Positions 31,905 to 41,386 of a stretch of DNA of 64,000 nt are shown here, piece after piece. The stretch covers positions 372,001 through 436,000 of the forward strand of contig JADJQX010000001.1 of the NCBI GenBank assembly GCA_016712525.1. Direction: 5' to 3'. How positions within the stretch are numbered: the stretch's first letter is position 1; each line of letters opens with the position of its first letter. Made by a program: the position numbers and the translations under genes. Origin of the DNA: Myxococcales bacterium. GTDB lineage: Bacteria; Myxococcota_A; Polyangia; Polyangiales; Polyangiaceae. The notes beneath the pieces are model-generated. The model ran no database searches. It was not told where the DNA came from and saw only the letters and a program-made list of their open reading frames with translations.

Positions 31905-32774
31905 GTGGGGAACCTTCGCTTGTCCTGGAAACGGCTGCTGGTCGCGACGTTGGTCGTGGCTCCACCCGCTTCCATGCTCGCGTGTTACTCGGTCGATGGC
32001 CTCGTAGGGCCGGGCGTCGCGCCGGCAGACGCAGCACCGGAGGCGGACACCTCGTCGCCTCCGCCCGACGCGCCCCTCCCCCCCGCGGACGCCGACGCCG
32101 GACACGACGCCCACGACGCCGAGGACTCGGCCATCACGCCGTTCGATGCCTCGTGCGGCACGCCCGCCTTCGCGGACGACTTCGACGATCCCGCGGTCGA
32201 TCTCAACCTCTGGTCTCCCGATTTTTCGTCCGGGAACGGGGTGAGGATCGAGCCCGGGCGCGGGGGCACGGGTGGAGCCGCGGAGCTCTCCGTCGATCCA
32301 GGCGCCATCGGGTACGCGCAGCTCGGGTACTCCATGGAGCTCGCCGATCGAACGGTGGTGCGCTTCTTCTTCCGGGTCACCGAGGCGACGGCGGCCGTGA
32401 ACGTGTTCGAGGCGCTGAACGGCCCGAATTTCCGCATCGTCGTCGAGGCCCCCACAGGAGACGCCAGCGCCCCCGAGCGCACGATCACCGCCATCGTGCC
32501 GGGCAACACGGCGCAGCGGTGGGTGAACATCCGCGTCAACGAGTGGCACGAGATGCAGGTCGTCCTCGACAAGCGCAAGACCGACGGAGGCTTCATGCTC
32601 GTCGCGCAGGTGACGCTCGACGACATGTTCGTCCGGAGCTTCCCCGCGCGCTTCTTGGCGCCCGAGATCTCGTCGTTTTTCCTCACGGCGCGGAGGGTCA
32701 CCGCGCGCCCCACGCGGGCCGCCGTCGAGTTCGACGACGCGCGCTTCTGGGCGTGCACGCCTCAAGACGAATAG
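31905..32774 (+). CDS. Lipoprotein with LamG/concanavalin-like domain
   Basis: A 289-residue lipoprotein beginning at GTG 31905, with lipobox SMLAC near residue 27. An Asp/Ala/Pro-rich linker (to ~80) precedes a beta-rich domain (FADDFDDPAVDLNLWSPDF, FFRVTEATAAVNVFEALN, EWHEMQVVLDKRK) laid out like a laminin-G/concanavalin jelly roll, typical of carbohydrate binding. The FDD..W start is common to such myxobacterial surface proteins. It is convergent with the kinase at 32787, twelve bases apart. Confidence 0.72.
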   Translation: MGNLRLSWKRLLVATLVVAPPASMLACYSVDGLVGPGVAPADAAPEADTSSPPPDAPLPPADADAGHDAHDAEDSAITPFDASCGTPAFADDFDDPAVDLNLWSPDFSSGNGVRIEPGRGGTGGAAELSVDPGAIGYAQLGYSMELADRTVVRFFFRVTEATAAVNVFEALNGPNFRIVVEAPTGDASAPERTITAIVPGNTAQRWVNIRVNEWHEMQVVLDKRKTDGGFMLVAQVTLDDMFVRSFPARFLAPEISSFFLTARRVTARPTRAAVEFDDARFWACTPQDE

Positions 32775-32786
32775 GGCGAGAGCGCC

Positions 32787-34982
32787 CTACTTCGAGCGAG
32801 AGAACAGGCGACGGACAGCGAGCCACAGCCTGTGGAACCGCTCGCCGACTCGGTCGAGGCGCATCTTGAGCAGGTTACGCTTCACGTTGCCCCGGGCGAC
32901 GAGGTTCGTCGGGCGCGCGGCGGCGTGCATGCCGTACGTGGAGTAGAGCCCGATGAGATCGGCCACGAGATCGCTGATGCCACGCGTCTCGAGGTCGTGC
33001 GGCTGGCAGTAGCTGTCGGGTTTGTTGCGAATCATGCACTTTGCAATGATCAGCATCACGTTGCCGTCGATGAGGTCGCCGTTGCCGTCGAGGTAGTGTT
33101 TGTAGGAGAAAAAGCGGTCCGCCGGGGCCACCTCGCCGCCGTCTTGGCGGGGGGTGCGGAGAGACTGGATGACGCCGTACTCGTGCTGGAGGTAGGCCTC
33201 GATCGTGTTGGTCTCTTCGGCCTTCTCGTACTCGACGAACTTGTGGAACGCGTCGTAGAGGGTCTTCGGGTTCGCGTACGCGCCCGAGATCAAATAGTAG
33301 AGCATGGCGCCGAGCGAGTAGATGTCGGCCGGCCGCCCTACCGCCTTCTGGATGCGCGCGCGGACGTTCGACTCGGTCACGTCCTTGTAGGGCCGACCGA
33401 GCACGAGGCGCTTGCGCGACCGGTCCGCGTACAGGATGGGATACTGGTCGCCCCGGTTGAAGAGCGAGAACGAGTCGTTCTTGGCGATCTGGATGTAGAA
33501 GTCCTCGAAGAACTCGACCTCGGGGGACCCTTGCTGCACGTTCACGAGCAGCTCGATGATGTTCGTCTCTTGCTCGGGGCTCTGGAAAAATAGGGTCCCC
33601 GGGACGGCGGTGCGCATCTGCGTCATGCCGAAGCTCACCTCTTCGTCGTTCAACTTGGCGACGTTGAAGTCGGCGAGGCGCACCTGGAGCGCCGAGCCTC
33701 GCAGGTTCGGATCGGGCAGCGCGATGAGCACGTTCGCCGGCTTGAGATCCCGGTGGCAGATGTTCCTCACGAGGTGCGCGTACTCGATGGCCGACGCGAT
33801 CGGGATCACGTAGTCGAGCACGCGGAACACACGCTCGGCCATGTTGGCGCCGAGCAGGTCGTCCTTCTGGCCACGCGAGCGCGACCCCTTGAGCCGCTCC
33901 TCGAGGGACATCTCGAGGCGCTCCAGGATCATGAACTCGGGGTCGACCTTGTCGCGGATCGAGGGCGGTACGAACGAGTCGTCGCCCTCGCCCGAGGCGA
34001 GCAGCTCCACCACGTTCGGGTGCCCCTGCACCCTCTCGAGGAGCTCCTTCTCCATCTGGAAACGCATGTGATCTTCGTCACTTACGCCCTTCTGGAGGAT
34101 TTTGATGACGACCTCGCGGCGAAAGTCGGTCTTCGACTCGAGCCAGCGCTCTTCGCCGAGGTAGGCCTTGGCGAAGCGGCCCGAGCCGAGCTCGATCGGC
34201 ATGCCTCGCGCGTCGAGCACGAACGAATACGCGCGCGAGCGGACCACGTGGAAGGGGCTCTGCGAGCGCTGGCCTTGAGGAAGAGACGGACCTTGCGCCT
34301 GGACGGGAGGGAACGCTTGCGGTGGAGCCGGGGTGAAGCCCTGCGGCATCGGCGCGACCTGCTGCGGGGGCGGGGTGAACCCGGTAGCCGGAGCGGCCTG
34401 GCCGAACGACGGCGCCGGCGGTGCGAACCCCATGAGAGTCGCGGGGTGCGCTTGGGGCGGCGGCGCGGCGGGGGCGGGGTGCTGCGCCGCACCGTTGACG
34501 TCGTGAGGTGTCGTCGCGGGAGCGGGTGGCACCTCGGGCATGGCCGACCCGGTGAGCACGGAGACGCCCACGGGCGGCGCTTTGGCGGGTGGAGGGCGCG
34601 ACGGCACCGCAGGCACGGGGGGAGCCGTCACGACGGGGAGCGTCCCCATCGGGGCTCGCATGGGAGAGACGGGAGGCTGCGAGGGCGGCGCGGCCGAGCC
34701 GATCATGGCGCTCCTCGGCGGAGTGACCGCCGGGGGAAGCGACGGGCTGCGCGGCGACGAGGGGCCCGCCGAAGCCCCGACCTCACGCCCGTCGTGAGGC
34801 GTGAAGGCCGTGGGGGTCGAGGTCGACACGTTGTACGCGGGCGGCGAGATACGAGGAGCGGGGCGCTCGGCCGTGGACGGCTCGTCGGTCAGGTCGACGA
34901 TGGCCGTAGCCTTCGCGTCCCCGTCGGAGTCGGGGTCGAGGTCGAACGTGAGGAGGTTCAGGTCGTCTCGGTCTTCTGTCAC
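32787..34982 (-). CDS. Ser/Thr protein kinase with long Pro-rich N-terminus
   Basis: A 731-residue protein from GTG 34982. The first ~240 residues are low-complexity Pro/Ala/Gln. The kinase domain follows (~250-600), with RFAKAYLGEERWL in place of a standard Gly loop, VVIKILQK, HRDLKPANVLIAL and LADFNVAKL, where DFN replaces DFG. Asp and Asn positions needed for catalysis are otherwise present. No membrane helix is evident. It lies 18 bases behind the 460-residue kinase, so the two are an operon pair. Confidence 0.9.
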   Translation of the reverse strand: MTEDRDDLNLLTFDLDPDSDGDAKATAIVDLTDEPSTAERPAPRISPPAYNVSTSTPTAFTPHDGREVGASAGPSSPRSPSLPPAVTPPRSAMIGSAAPPSQPPVSPMRAPMGTLPVVTAPPVPAVPSRPPPAKAPPVGVSVLTGSAMPEVPPAPATTPHDVNGAAQHPAPAAPPPQAHPATLMGFAPPAPSFGQAAPATGFTPPPQQVAPMPQGFTPAPPQAFPPVQAQGPSLPQGQRSQSPFHVVRSRAYSFVLDARGMPIELGSGRFAKAYLGEERWLESKTDFRREVVIKILQKGVSDEDHMRFQMEKELLERVQGHPNVVELLASGEGDDSFVPPSIRDKVDPEFMILERLEMSLEERLKGSRSRGQKDDLLGANMAERVFRVLDYVIPIASAIEYAHLVRNICHRDLKPANVLIALPDPNLRGSALQVRLADFNVAKLNDEEVSFGMTQMRTAVPGTLFFQSPEQETNIIELLVNVQQGSPEVEFFEDFYIQIAKNDSFSLFNRGDQYPILYADRSRKRLVLGRPYKDVTESNVRARIQKAVGRPADIYSLGAMLYYLISGAYANPKTLYDAFHKFVEYEKAEETNTIEAYLQHEYGVIQSLRTPRQDGGEVAPADRFFSYKHYLDGNGDLIDGNVMLIIAKCMIRNKPDSYCQPHDLETRGISDLVADLIGLYSTYGMHAAARPTNLVARGNVKRNLLKMRLDRVGERFHRLWLAVRRLFSRSK

Positions 34983-35000
34983 GGCCGTTCCAGGAGCAGG

Positions 35001-36383
35001 TTATTTTCGAGCCACCACGACGACTTCGCGCGTGTCGGCGACGAAGAGGGCCACGGCCTGCGACGCCCGCGACGAGGGTACCAGAACGGGCTGACCGTCT
35101 ACGAGAAACACGGTGCCTTCGGCGGTTCGCTGGCCGAACGAGAGGCTCGCCGTGAGGTGCACCGACTGATCGGCCGCCACGAGCTGGAACGCGCTGTCCT
35201 CTTCGACGAGGAGCGCAGCCGACGGGCGAGCTCCTTCGCGGCGCACGAAGCCCGACAAGCTCTTGACGTTCACCCGCCCGTTCGTGGGCTGGAACGTGAG
35301 CCTCACGCGGCTCTCGCCCTTCGGTCCGACGAACGCGAGATCGGCGCGCTCCGAGGTCTCGACGAAGCGGACACGCGCCTCGATGGGCGCGAGCGCCGGG
35401 GACGACGAGACGGGGCTCGACGAAGGGCCTGTCGCGCGACGAGAAGAGACAGGCGCGGGGACGTGCATGAGCGCCGCCCGCGCCGCGTTCGCGAACGAAG
35501 GCGCGTCGGGGAAACGCTCCGCGGGGTTCGTACGAAGGCACCGGAGGAGCAGCGGCTCGACCGCGGGACCGAGCCCCGCGCGACGCACGAGCCCGGAGAC
35601 CCACCCGTCGTCGGCGAGGCGCGGGCCGAACGTGTCACGGATGCGCGGGACGTCGAACAGGGGGGCACCGACCAGCATGAAATGCAGCACGAGACCGAGG
35701 GCGTACACGTCGGTCGAGGGGCCCTCGCCGGCGTTGGCGAGCTGCTCGGGCGCGGCCCACCGAGGTGAGCACAGCGTGAGGTTCGCCATGGTGTCCCCTC
35801 CGCTGCCGAGCGGCGCCGCCGAGCGCGCGATGCCGAAGTCCGCGAGCTTGGGGACGAACGTACCCGACACCTCCGCGAAGAGGATGTTCGACGGCTTGAT
35901 GTCCCTGTGGAGGATGCCGTGCGAGTGCGCCTCCGCGAGCGCGCCCGCGATCTTCTCGACCACGTCGATCGCCACGGCGGGGCCCACCGGGCCGCCCTCG
36001 CGGACGCGTGTGTCGAGGTTTCCACCCGACAAAAACTCGGACACGTGAAACGGGGAGCGCTCCTCGAGGGGGAGCGCCGGATCCCCGTAGAAGCCGAAAT
36101 CGTAGATGCGCAGCGTGTGCGGGTGCTGCAGCTTCGAGAGCGCGAGCGCCTCTTTCAAGAAATGCGTGTAGGTCGACCGGTACACGGCCGTGTTGCCCGT
36201 CGAGCCCGAGCCCTCGGCCATCGTCGTCCGAAGGACCTTCACGCAGACCACACGCTCGAGTCGCTCGTCCCATGCGCGATAGATCGACGCCATGCCGCCG
36301 CCATCGAAGCGATCGTGCACGACGTAGCGATCGAGGAGCCGCGTTCCCTGCGGAATCTCCGTTTCGGGACGAGGTAGGCCCAT
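35001..36383 (-). CDS. Ser/Thr protein kinase with C-terminal beta domain
   Basis: A 460-residue kinase from ATG 36383. Motifs are FDGGGMASIYRAW, VCVKVL, HRDIKPSNILF and LADFGIARS, with SPRWAAPEQL as activation-segment end. After residue ~300 a beta-rich domain (VRFVETSERADLAFVGPKG, VRLTFQPTNGRVNVKSL) of unknown type follows, possibly a PilZ-like or FHA-like fold. It is soluble. It is upstream of, and coupled to, the 731-residue kinase. Confidence 0.93.
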   Translation of the reverse strand: MGLPRPETEIPQGTRLLDRYVVHDRFDGGGMASIYRAWDERLERVVCVKVLRTTMAEGSGSTGNTAVYRSTYTHFLKEALALSKLQHPHTLRIYDFGFYGDPALPLEERSPFHVSEFLSGGNLDTRVREGGPVGPAVAIDVVEKIAGALAEAHSHGILHRDIKPSNILFAEVSGTFVPKLADFGIARSAAPLGSGGDTMANLTLCSPRWAAPEQLANAGEGPSTDVYALGLVLHFMLVGAPLFDVPRIRDTFGPRLADDGWVSGLVRRAGLGPAVEPLLLRCLRTNPAERFPDAPSFANAARAALMHVPAPVSSRRATGPSSSPVSSSPALAPIEARVRFVETSERADLAFVGPKGESRVRLTFQPTNGRVNVKSLSGFVRREGARPSAALLVEEDSAFQLVAADQSVHLTASLSFGQRTAEGTVFLVDGQPVLVPSSRASQAVALFVADTREVVVVARK

Positions 36384-36494
36384 TCCTTACGGCAGCCTAC
36401 TCTGGATACGCTTCGTTGCCAGCGCCCACGGCATGGACGCCCGAAGATCCATGTAGGCTACAAATTTATGCCCGAGCTGCTCTCGGCGAGGCGC

Positions 36495-37004
36495 TCACGA
36501 TCCGTGGCGACGCTTGGGCTTCTTGTCGGCCTTGCCGCGCCGCTCGAGCGCCGACTCGTAGGCTCGCCGCACCTCGCGGAACGCGGCGTCCGAACCGCCT
36601 CGATCGGGGTGCGTCTCGAGAGCCTTCGTGCGGTACGCGCGCTTGATCTCGTCGGCCGTGGCCGCGGGCGTGATCCCGAGGATGTCCCACACCGAACGCG
36701 GGGTCGTGGGCTCGTCGGGCTTCGTGACCACGGCCTCGGTGCGAGACGTCGCGGGAAACGGCGCCTCGCCGCGCAGCGTGCGGGCGTACGCGCGGGCCCA
36801 CGTGCCCTCGATCTCGACGAGGCGCGCGCCCGCGAGCGCCGAGGCCTCGGACAAGGCCTCTTCGCGCGTCCTCGCGCCTCCGCTCGAAGCATCGGGCTTT
36901 CGGAATGGAACGCGCGTGGGCGGCCCGGTCCACCAAGCCGCCCACAGGAACCTGCGCCGCTTCGTCGCCGTGATCGACACCACGGGGACGAAGAGATCGC
37001 TCAT
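36495..37004 (-). CDS. J-domain (DnaJ-like) protein
   Basis: A 169-residue protein. The C-terminal ~65 residues are a J domain: SVWDILGITPAATADEIKRA, YRTKALETHPDRGGSD and AFREVRRAYESALERR, with the essential HPD that stimulates DnaK ATPase. The N-terminus lacks Zn-finger and substrate domains, so it is a specialised co-chaperone. It lies 38 bases behind the S1-domain gene and 111 bases before the kinase pair, suggesting one transcription unit. Confidence 0.88.
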   Translation of the reverse strand: MSDLFVPVVSITATKRRRFLWAAWWTGPPTRVPFRKPDASSGGARTREEALSEASALAGARLVEIEGTWARAYARTLRGEAPFPATSRTEAVVTKPDEPTTPRSVWDILGITPAATADEIKRAYRTKALETHPDRGGSDAAFREVRRAYESALERRGKADKKPKRRHGS

Positions 37005-37042
37005 GGTTCGCGCCGAAGAGGCGAGCGCCGAGCGCCCCGCGC

Positions 37043-38518
37043 CTACTTCTTCTTGCCCTGGGTGGCCTTCATGAGAAGGTCGCCGAAGGTGCCGAGGGAG
37101 GTGGGCGCCTTGACCTTGGCGCGGGCCTCTTCGTACTGCGCGCGCTCTTCCGCGTCTTTCGCGGCGCGGAACGAGAGGCGCACCTTGCCTTCGCCCGTCT
37201 CGAGCACCTTGGCGGTGACCTTGGTGCCCTCGGGGAAGGCCTTACGGAGATCGGTGCCGCGCGGGACGCCCGTCTCGGCGTTCGGGACGAGACCACGACC
37301 ACCGCGACCGGTCACGCCGTCGATCTGGACGAAGAGGCCGAAGGTCTCGTGCTTCTCGACGACGCCCGTGACGAGCGCGTTCACGCGGACCACGTTGCCC
37401 GCCGCCTTCACCTCGACACGGCTGCCGGCCTCGGCCCCCTCGGGCGCGACGCCGAGCCCGATCTTCTTCGTGCCGCGGTCGAGCTTCTTGACCACGACGC
37501 GCAGGGTCGTGCCCTCGGCGAGCTCTTGGCCCTTCGCCGTCTCGCTGACGTGAAGGAGCCCTTCGACCGCGGGCGCGATGCGCACGAACGCGCCGAACGG
37601 CTGCGTGCGAACGACGGTGCCGTCGAGCACGGAGCCCTCGGAGAGCGCGAGGCCCTCCCAAGGGTCGGCCATGAGCGCCTTCAGAGAGAGCGTGATCTTG
37701 AGCTGAGGGCCCGAACGACGGCCTTTGCCTTCGGCCGGGGGCGCGTCCTTCACCTCGCGGACGAGCACCTCGACGGTCTCGCCGGGGCGGAGCGCATCGG
37801 CGACCGCGACGGACCGGTCGTGCCCGATCTCGGAGCGCGGGATCATGCCCTCGATGCCGCCGAGGTCCACGAAGGCGCCGAAATCACGCACGGAGGTGAC
37901 CGTTCCGCGGAGCGTGGCGCCCGGGACGATCTTCTCCTGCACCTTCCCGAAGGCCTCCTGCGCTTCACGCTCGAGCAGCGCGCGCCGCGAGAGGACGACG
38001 CTCTTGCCGCCGTCTTTGATCTCGTTCACGAGGAACGAGAGCGTCTGGCCGATGAAGGTATTTGCATCTTGCACGAACTTCGCGTCGAGCTGGCCCATCG
38101 GGCAGAACGCGCGCACGCCCCCGACCTCGACCTCGGCGCCACCCTTGTTGATGGCCGTGACCTTGCCCTCGACGGGGACCCCGGCGGCCTTCGCGCGCTC
38201 GAGCCCATCGACCCCGCTCGTGCGACCGAACGACCGGCCGAGGCGGAACATGCCCTGGGCGTCGTTCGCTTCGAGCACGTGGGCCGTGATGCGGTCCCCG
38301 GCCTTGACGGTGATCTCGCCGGACTCGTCCCGGAGCTCGTCGGCCTCGAGGAAGCCTTGCCGCTTGCCGTCGAGCTCGACGAACACGGCGTCTTTGCCCA
38401 CTTGAACGACGAGGACATCGAGCTTTTGCCCGACCTTCACGCCGCGGCTGCGCTTGGGGGTGGCCTGCTGCTCGAAGAGGGCTGCGAACGACTCGCCGGG
38501 AGATTCGGAGGACGACAT
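37043..38518 (-). CDS. Multi-S1-domain RNA-binding protein (ribosomal S1-like)
   Basis: A 491-residue protein with about five S1 folds: residues ~24-95, ~108-185, ~198-270 (RGTVTSVRDFGAFVDLGGIE), ~295-360 (DGTVVRTQPFGAFVRIAPAV) and ~385-450 (VTGVVEKHETFGLFVQIDGV). The N-terminal FAALFEQQ-type segment is common in S1-like paralogues. It would bind mRNA and influence translation or RNA stability. It is shorter than typical six-domain RpsA, so it is called S1-like rather than ribosomal protein S1. Confidence 0.9.
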   Translation of the reverse strand: MSSSESPGESFAALFEQQATPKRSRGVKVGQKLDVLVVQVGKDAVFVELDGKRQGFLEADELRDESGEITVKAGDRITAHVLEANDAQGMFRLGRSFGRTSGVDGLERAKAAGVPVEGKVTAINKGGAEVEVGGVRAFCPMGQLDAKFVQDANTFIGQTLSFLVNEIKDGGKSVVLSRRALLEREAQEAFGKVQEKIVPGATLRGTVTSVRDFGAFVDLGGIEGMIPRSEIGHDRSVAVADALRPGETVEVLVREVKDAPPAEGKGRRSGPQLKITLSLKALMADPWEGLALSEGSVLDGTVVRTQPFGAFVRIAPAVEGLLHVSETAKGQELAEGTTLRVVVKKLDRGTKKIGLGVAPEGAEAGSRVEVKAAGNVVRVNALVTGVVEKHETFGLFVQIDGVTGRGGRGLVPNAETGVPRGTDLRKAFPEGTKVTAKVLETGEGKVRLSFRAAKDAEERAQYEEARAKVKAPTSLGTFGDLLMKATQGKKK

Positions 38519-38602
38519 GGTAGGCGTCTCCTACCACGCTCCTCGCGGGGCGAAAGAGGCACGGAGAGGCTTTTTTTCTCCCCGCCGCCGAGGGACCGCG
38601 GG

Positions 38603-39448
38603 CTACGCGCCGCGACGGCGCCGAGCCATGCGGCGCGACCCGACGAGGAAGGCGGCCACGGCGCCCGCCGCAAAAACACCCGAGAGGGAGAGCGAAGCGC
38701 CCGAGGTGTTGCAGCCTCCGCCGTCGTCGCCGCCGTCGAGCGTACCGCCGCTGCCGTTTCCGTTGCCGTTTCCGCTGCCGTTCCCATTCCCGTTTCCGCT
38801 CGGGAGCGGAGTGACCGCGCCGTCCGGGAAGGTGACCACGGCGCCGCCGTCCGGGAGAGGTGTCACGGTGCCGCCGTCCGGGATGGGCGGGAGGCCGCTG
38901 TCGGTGCCGGGGTTCGTGCCGCTGTCGGGGCGACCTGCGTCGGTGCCGCCGCCACCCCCCGTCACGGTGATGTTCATCGTCTGGCGGGCGTAACCGTCGC
39001 CCCCGGTTCCGTTTCCGTTCGCCGCGAGGCCCGCGTAGTAGAGCGTGAACGAGCCCGCCGAAGCTCCAGTGATGGTGAACTGATAGGTCTTCGTGCTGGT
39101 GTTGATCGGCGTAAGCTCTTGGTTCGAGGCAAACGGCTTCTCGAGACCCGAGACCGCGGTGATCGTGCCCGAGCCGTTCGGGATCGCGACCATGCCTTGG
39201 CCGAGGGGAAGACCGGTCGTCACCGTAAGCGTGTAGGATGCAGCCACCCCGGCCTGAATGGTCGACGGCCCCGTCAGGTTCAGCGTGGGCGCCCCGCCGC
39301 CGCTGTGGCAGTTGTTGCACCCGCTCGACACGCCCATCGAATTCGGGAGCCCCGTGTAGCCCGGAAGGGCCGGGCGGTTCGCCTGCGCGTCGTGGACGAG
39401 ACCGACCGAAGCCAGGAGGAGCGCGAACGTGAAGGCGGAGCGTTTCAT
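38603..39448 (-). CDS. Secreted CxxCH protein with MYXO-CTERM-like anchor
   Basis: A 281-residue exported protein. A signal peptide (MKRSAFTFALLLASVGLVHDAQA) and then GCNNCHSGGG provide a CxxCH heme-type motif. A beta-sandwich region (~55-160) follows. The Pro/Asp/Gly-rich stalk contains many Gly-Asn repeats, and the end (GGGCNTSG, hydrophobic helix, RRMARRRRGA) has the Gly-Cys, membrane helix and Arg cluster of MYXO-CTERM sorting tails. I recall a myxobacterial family of such CxxCH-plus-anchor proteins. Surface attachment is inferred from the tail. Confidence 0.82.
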   Translation of the reverse strand: MKRSAFTFALLLASVGLVHDAQANRPALPGYTGLPNSMGVSSGCNNCHSGGGAPTLNLTGPSTIQAGVAASYTLTVTTGLPLGQGMVAIPNGSGTITAVSGLEKPFASNQELTPINTSTKTYQFTITGASAGSFTLYYAGLAANGNGTGGDGYARQTMNITVTGGGGGTDAGRPDSGTNPGTDSGLPPIPDGGTVTPLPDGGAVVTFPDGAVTPLPSGNGNGNGSGNGNGNGSGGTLDGGDDGGGCNTSGASLSLSGVFAAGAVAAFLVGSRRMARRRRGA

Positions 39449-39525
39449 TCTGAAATTCGTGATAGCAGACGCAAAAGCTTCGCCAACTGGAAGACTTTTG
39501 CCCGGTCAAGGCGCGATCCACGCGC

Positions 39526-39792
39526 ATGTTCATGATGCCCCGGCGCCCCGCGGGCGAGCTGCTACTCTTGGGATTCGTGACCGAAGCCGGTGAACAGTGT
39601 TTGGAGCGGGCCTGCCGAGAGATGGGCCTCGCGCCCGAGTACCTCGACTGTGTGAAGCCGCTCCTGCGCCTCCCCGAGAGCGCCTACCCTCGCTGTTGTG
39701 GGGGCGGGTGCGAGCCGTGCGCCGAGGCGCTCATTCGGGTCGCGCGGCGCACGCTCGAGCTCATGGACGAGAGCGCGAAGGCCGCGCCCTGA
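39526..39792 (+). CDS. Small Cys-rich hypothetical protein
   Basis: An 88-residue protein. Cysteines cluster near the middle and end (EQCLERACREMG, YLDCVKPLL, YPRCCGGGCEPCAEAL), suggesting a metal or disulfide site between helices. Several close starts (ATG at 39526, 39532, 39535) are possible and no strong ribosome site is seen. Convergent with the questin-oxidase-like gene. Function unknown. Confidence 0.55.
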   Translation: MFMMPRRPAGELLLLGFVTEAGEQCLERACREMGLAPEYLDCVKPLLRLPESAYPRCCGGGCEPCAEALIRVARRTLELMDESAKAAP

Positions 39793-39804
39793 ACGCGGTC
39801 GAGG

Positions 39805-40803
39805 TCACTGTCGAAGCGCCTTGGCGAGCGCGCGCCCCCAGGGCAAATCCGGGGCGTGCGCGTGGCCTTCGACACATGCGCCCGCGAGCTTGATCGCGTG
39901 GTCGTCGCCGCTCGCGATCGCGGCGCGGACGAGGTCGACGTCGAGCTGCTCGGGCACGTAGGCGACCGGGCGCACGTCGGGCACGTAGGCGATCCGGAGC
40001 GCCGTGAGCGCCGTGGCCATCGCCGACAGCAGGTGGGGAGTGGCGGGACCAGCGAACGGGACGAGCGCCGCGACGGCATCGACGGCGGTCACCCCATGGA
40101 GGAGCACGAAGTCGGCGCTCGGGTCGTGCGAGGTGCCCAGATAGAGGCTCAACGCGGCGCGACGCAGGTCGCCCTCGGCCACGCGCGGATCCCCTGATAT
40201 TTCCAGGGTTTCACAGGCGGCGCGGAGGAGGTCCCCGCCCCCAAGGCGCGCCTCGAGGTCGGGTGTGATGAGCCCCTTGCGCGGCGAGACGGCGCCAGGT
40301 GACGCCATGACCCGCGCGAGCGCCTCCGAGAAGGTGCGAGGAGCCCCGCCCGAGGACGGACGCACGTAGGCCACGGGCGACGCAGAGGCGCGGACCTCGG
40401 CGTACGCGAGGGCCCGCGCGAGCTCCTCTCGGCGCTCCGGGGTGTCGGCGCGGCCGATCGCGCGCGCGGCGTGAGAGACGCGAATGAGCCCGTGGAACGC
40501 CGCTCCGAGCAGGCCCGAAGCGAGGTCGGGCATGGCATCGGCGAGCGCTCCGAAGGGTCCGAGTCGATCGACCCGAGAACGAGCGCGCTCGAGGGCGACG
40601 GGGTACGCGTCGAGCTCCGGATCCGTGCGCGGCGCAAGGGGCCGAAGGCGCCGCGTCCAAACACCAAGGTAGCCTTCGGCTGCGTCGAGGCGGCCCACCC
40701 GGTCGAGCACCTCGAGCACCATCGGCACGTGCGAAGAGAGGCTCGGCCCGTATTCGGGGCCGAACGGAGCGAGGCGGGAGAGTGCAGCGTCGAGCGAGAG
40801 CAT
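39805..40803 (-). CDS. Questin oxidase-like protein
   Basis: A 332-residue helical protein starting at ATG 40803 (MLSLDAALSRLAPFGPEYGP). The N-terminal YGPSLSSHVPMVLEVLDRVG and LGVWTRRLRPL resemble the questin oxidase family (N/YG.L.NH.PM...L..LG). Later HGLIRVSHAARAIG and FVLLHGVTAVDA fit conserved His-containing helices of that family. Fungal members act in Baeyer-Villiger-type polyketide oxidation; the bacterial role and substrate are unknown. Confidence 0.75.
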   Translation of the reverse strand: MLSLDAALSRLAPFGPEYGPSLSSHVPMVLEVLDRVGRLDAAEGYLGVWTRRLRPLAPRTDPELDAYPVALERARSRVDRLGPFGALADAMPDLASGLLGAAFHGLIRVSHAARAIGRADTPERREELARALAYAEVRASASPVAYVRPSSGGAPRTFSEALARVMASPGAVSPRKGLITPDLEARLGGGDLLRAACETLEISGDPRVAEGDLRRAALSLYLGTSHDPSADFVLLHGVTAVDAVAALVPFAGPATPHLLSAMATALTALRIAYVPDVRPVAYVPEQLDVDLVRAAIASGDDHAIKLAGACVEGHAHAPDLPWGRALAKALRQ

Positions 40804-40882
40804 GTCCCGAACATGAGCCGTCGCGCGCGAACGTCTCGTCGTTTGCTCACGCGTTGGAGCCTGTCCAACACGAGAGAGCGCC

Positions 40883-41386
40883 CTACCTCGCGAACGTCGG
40901 ACCGCGCCTGACGCGAAACGGCCCACGTGGCACGACGTCGAGGCGAAGCTCGGTCTCCCCTTGCGTGAGCCGCACGACGCCGCGGCCTGCGAGCCGAAAC
41001 GCCGCCGCGCGAACGGGATCCATCACGCTCCTGAATTTCTGCCCCGAGAGCGCTCGCGCCGCCTCGGAAGGGCAGATGGACGCCTGTTCCCCTCGCGACG
41101 CGAGCAGCGCCACGATCGCCTGCTCGAAGCGCTCCCCGGCGCTCGAGGTCTTCCCTCGGCGGCACCCCTCGGAGCAATGGCGCACATCGCCCCACACTCG
41201 CTCCCAGCGTTTTCTCCACGCGAAAGGGCGACCGCACGTAGCGCAGATTTTCTCGACGGTTTCGGGCACCTCGCCGTTGGATGCCGCACGAGCGCTCGGC
41301 TGGCACCGCCGCGGCCATGTGCCACGATGAGTTTTTCGTCGGGCGACCCACACCTTTCGGCGGGTCGCACGTCGAACGCTCCCCAT
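40883..41386 (-). CDS. DUF2256-DUF3253 fusion protein
   Basis: Residues ~45-80 (ICATCGRPFAWRKRWERVWG, VRHCSEGCRRGK) match the small zinc-binding DUF2256 pattern. Residues ~85-160 (IVALLASRGEQASICPSEAA, RALSGQKFRSVMDPVRAAAF, VPRGPFRVRRG) match DUF3253. The listed ATG 41386 overlaps the divergent gene's ATG by two bases. GTG 41269, just before the zinc site, is a plausible shorter start. Function unknown; both domains are often neighbours or fused. Confidence 0.8.
   Translation of the reverse strand: MGSVRRATRRKVWVARRKTHRGTWPRRCQPSARAASNGEVPETVEKICATCGRPFAWRKRWERVWGDVRHCSEGCRRGKTSSAGERFEQAIVALLASRGEQASICPSEAARALSGQKFRSVMDPVRAAAFRLAGRGVVRLTQGETELRLDVVPRGPFRVRRGPTFAR

Noticed and set aside
33753..35768. 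671-codon plus-strand frame
   Set aside because: It is antisense to two kinases with all catalytic motifs.
37349..39535. 728-codon plus-strand frame
   Set aside because: It is antisense to the S1-domain protein and the CxxCH protein, and rich in Arg/His without motifs.
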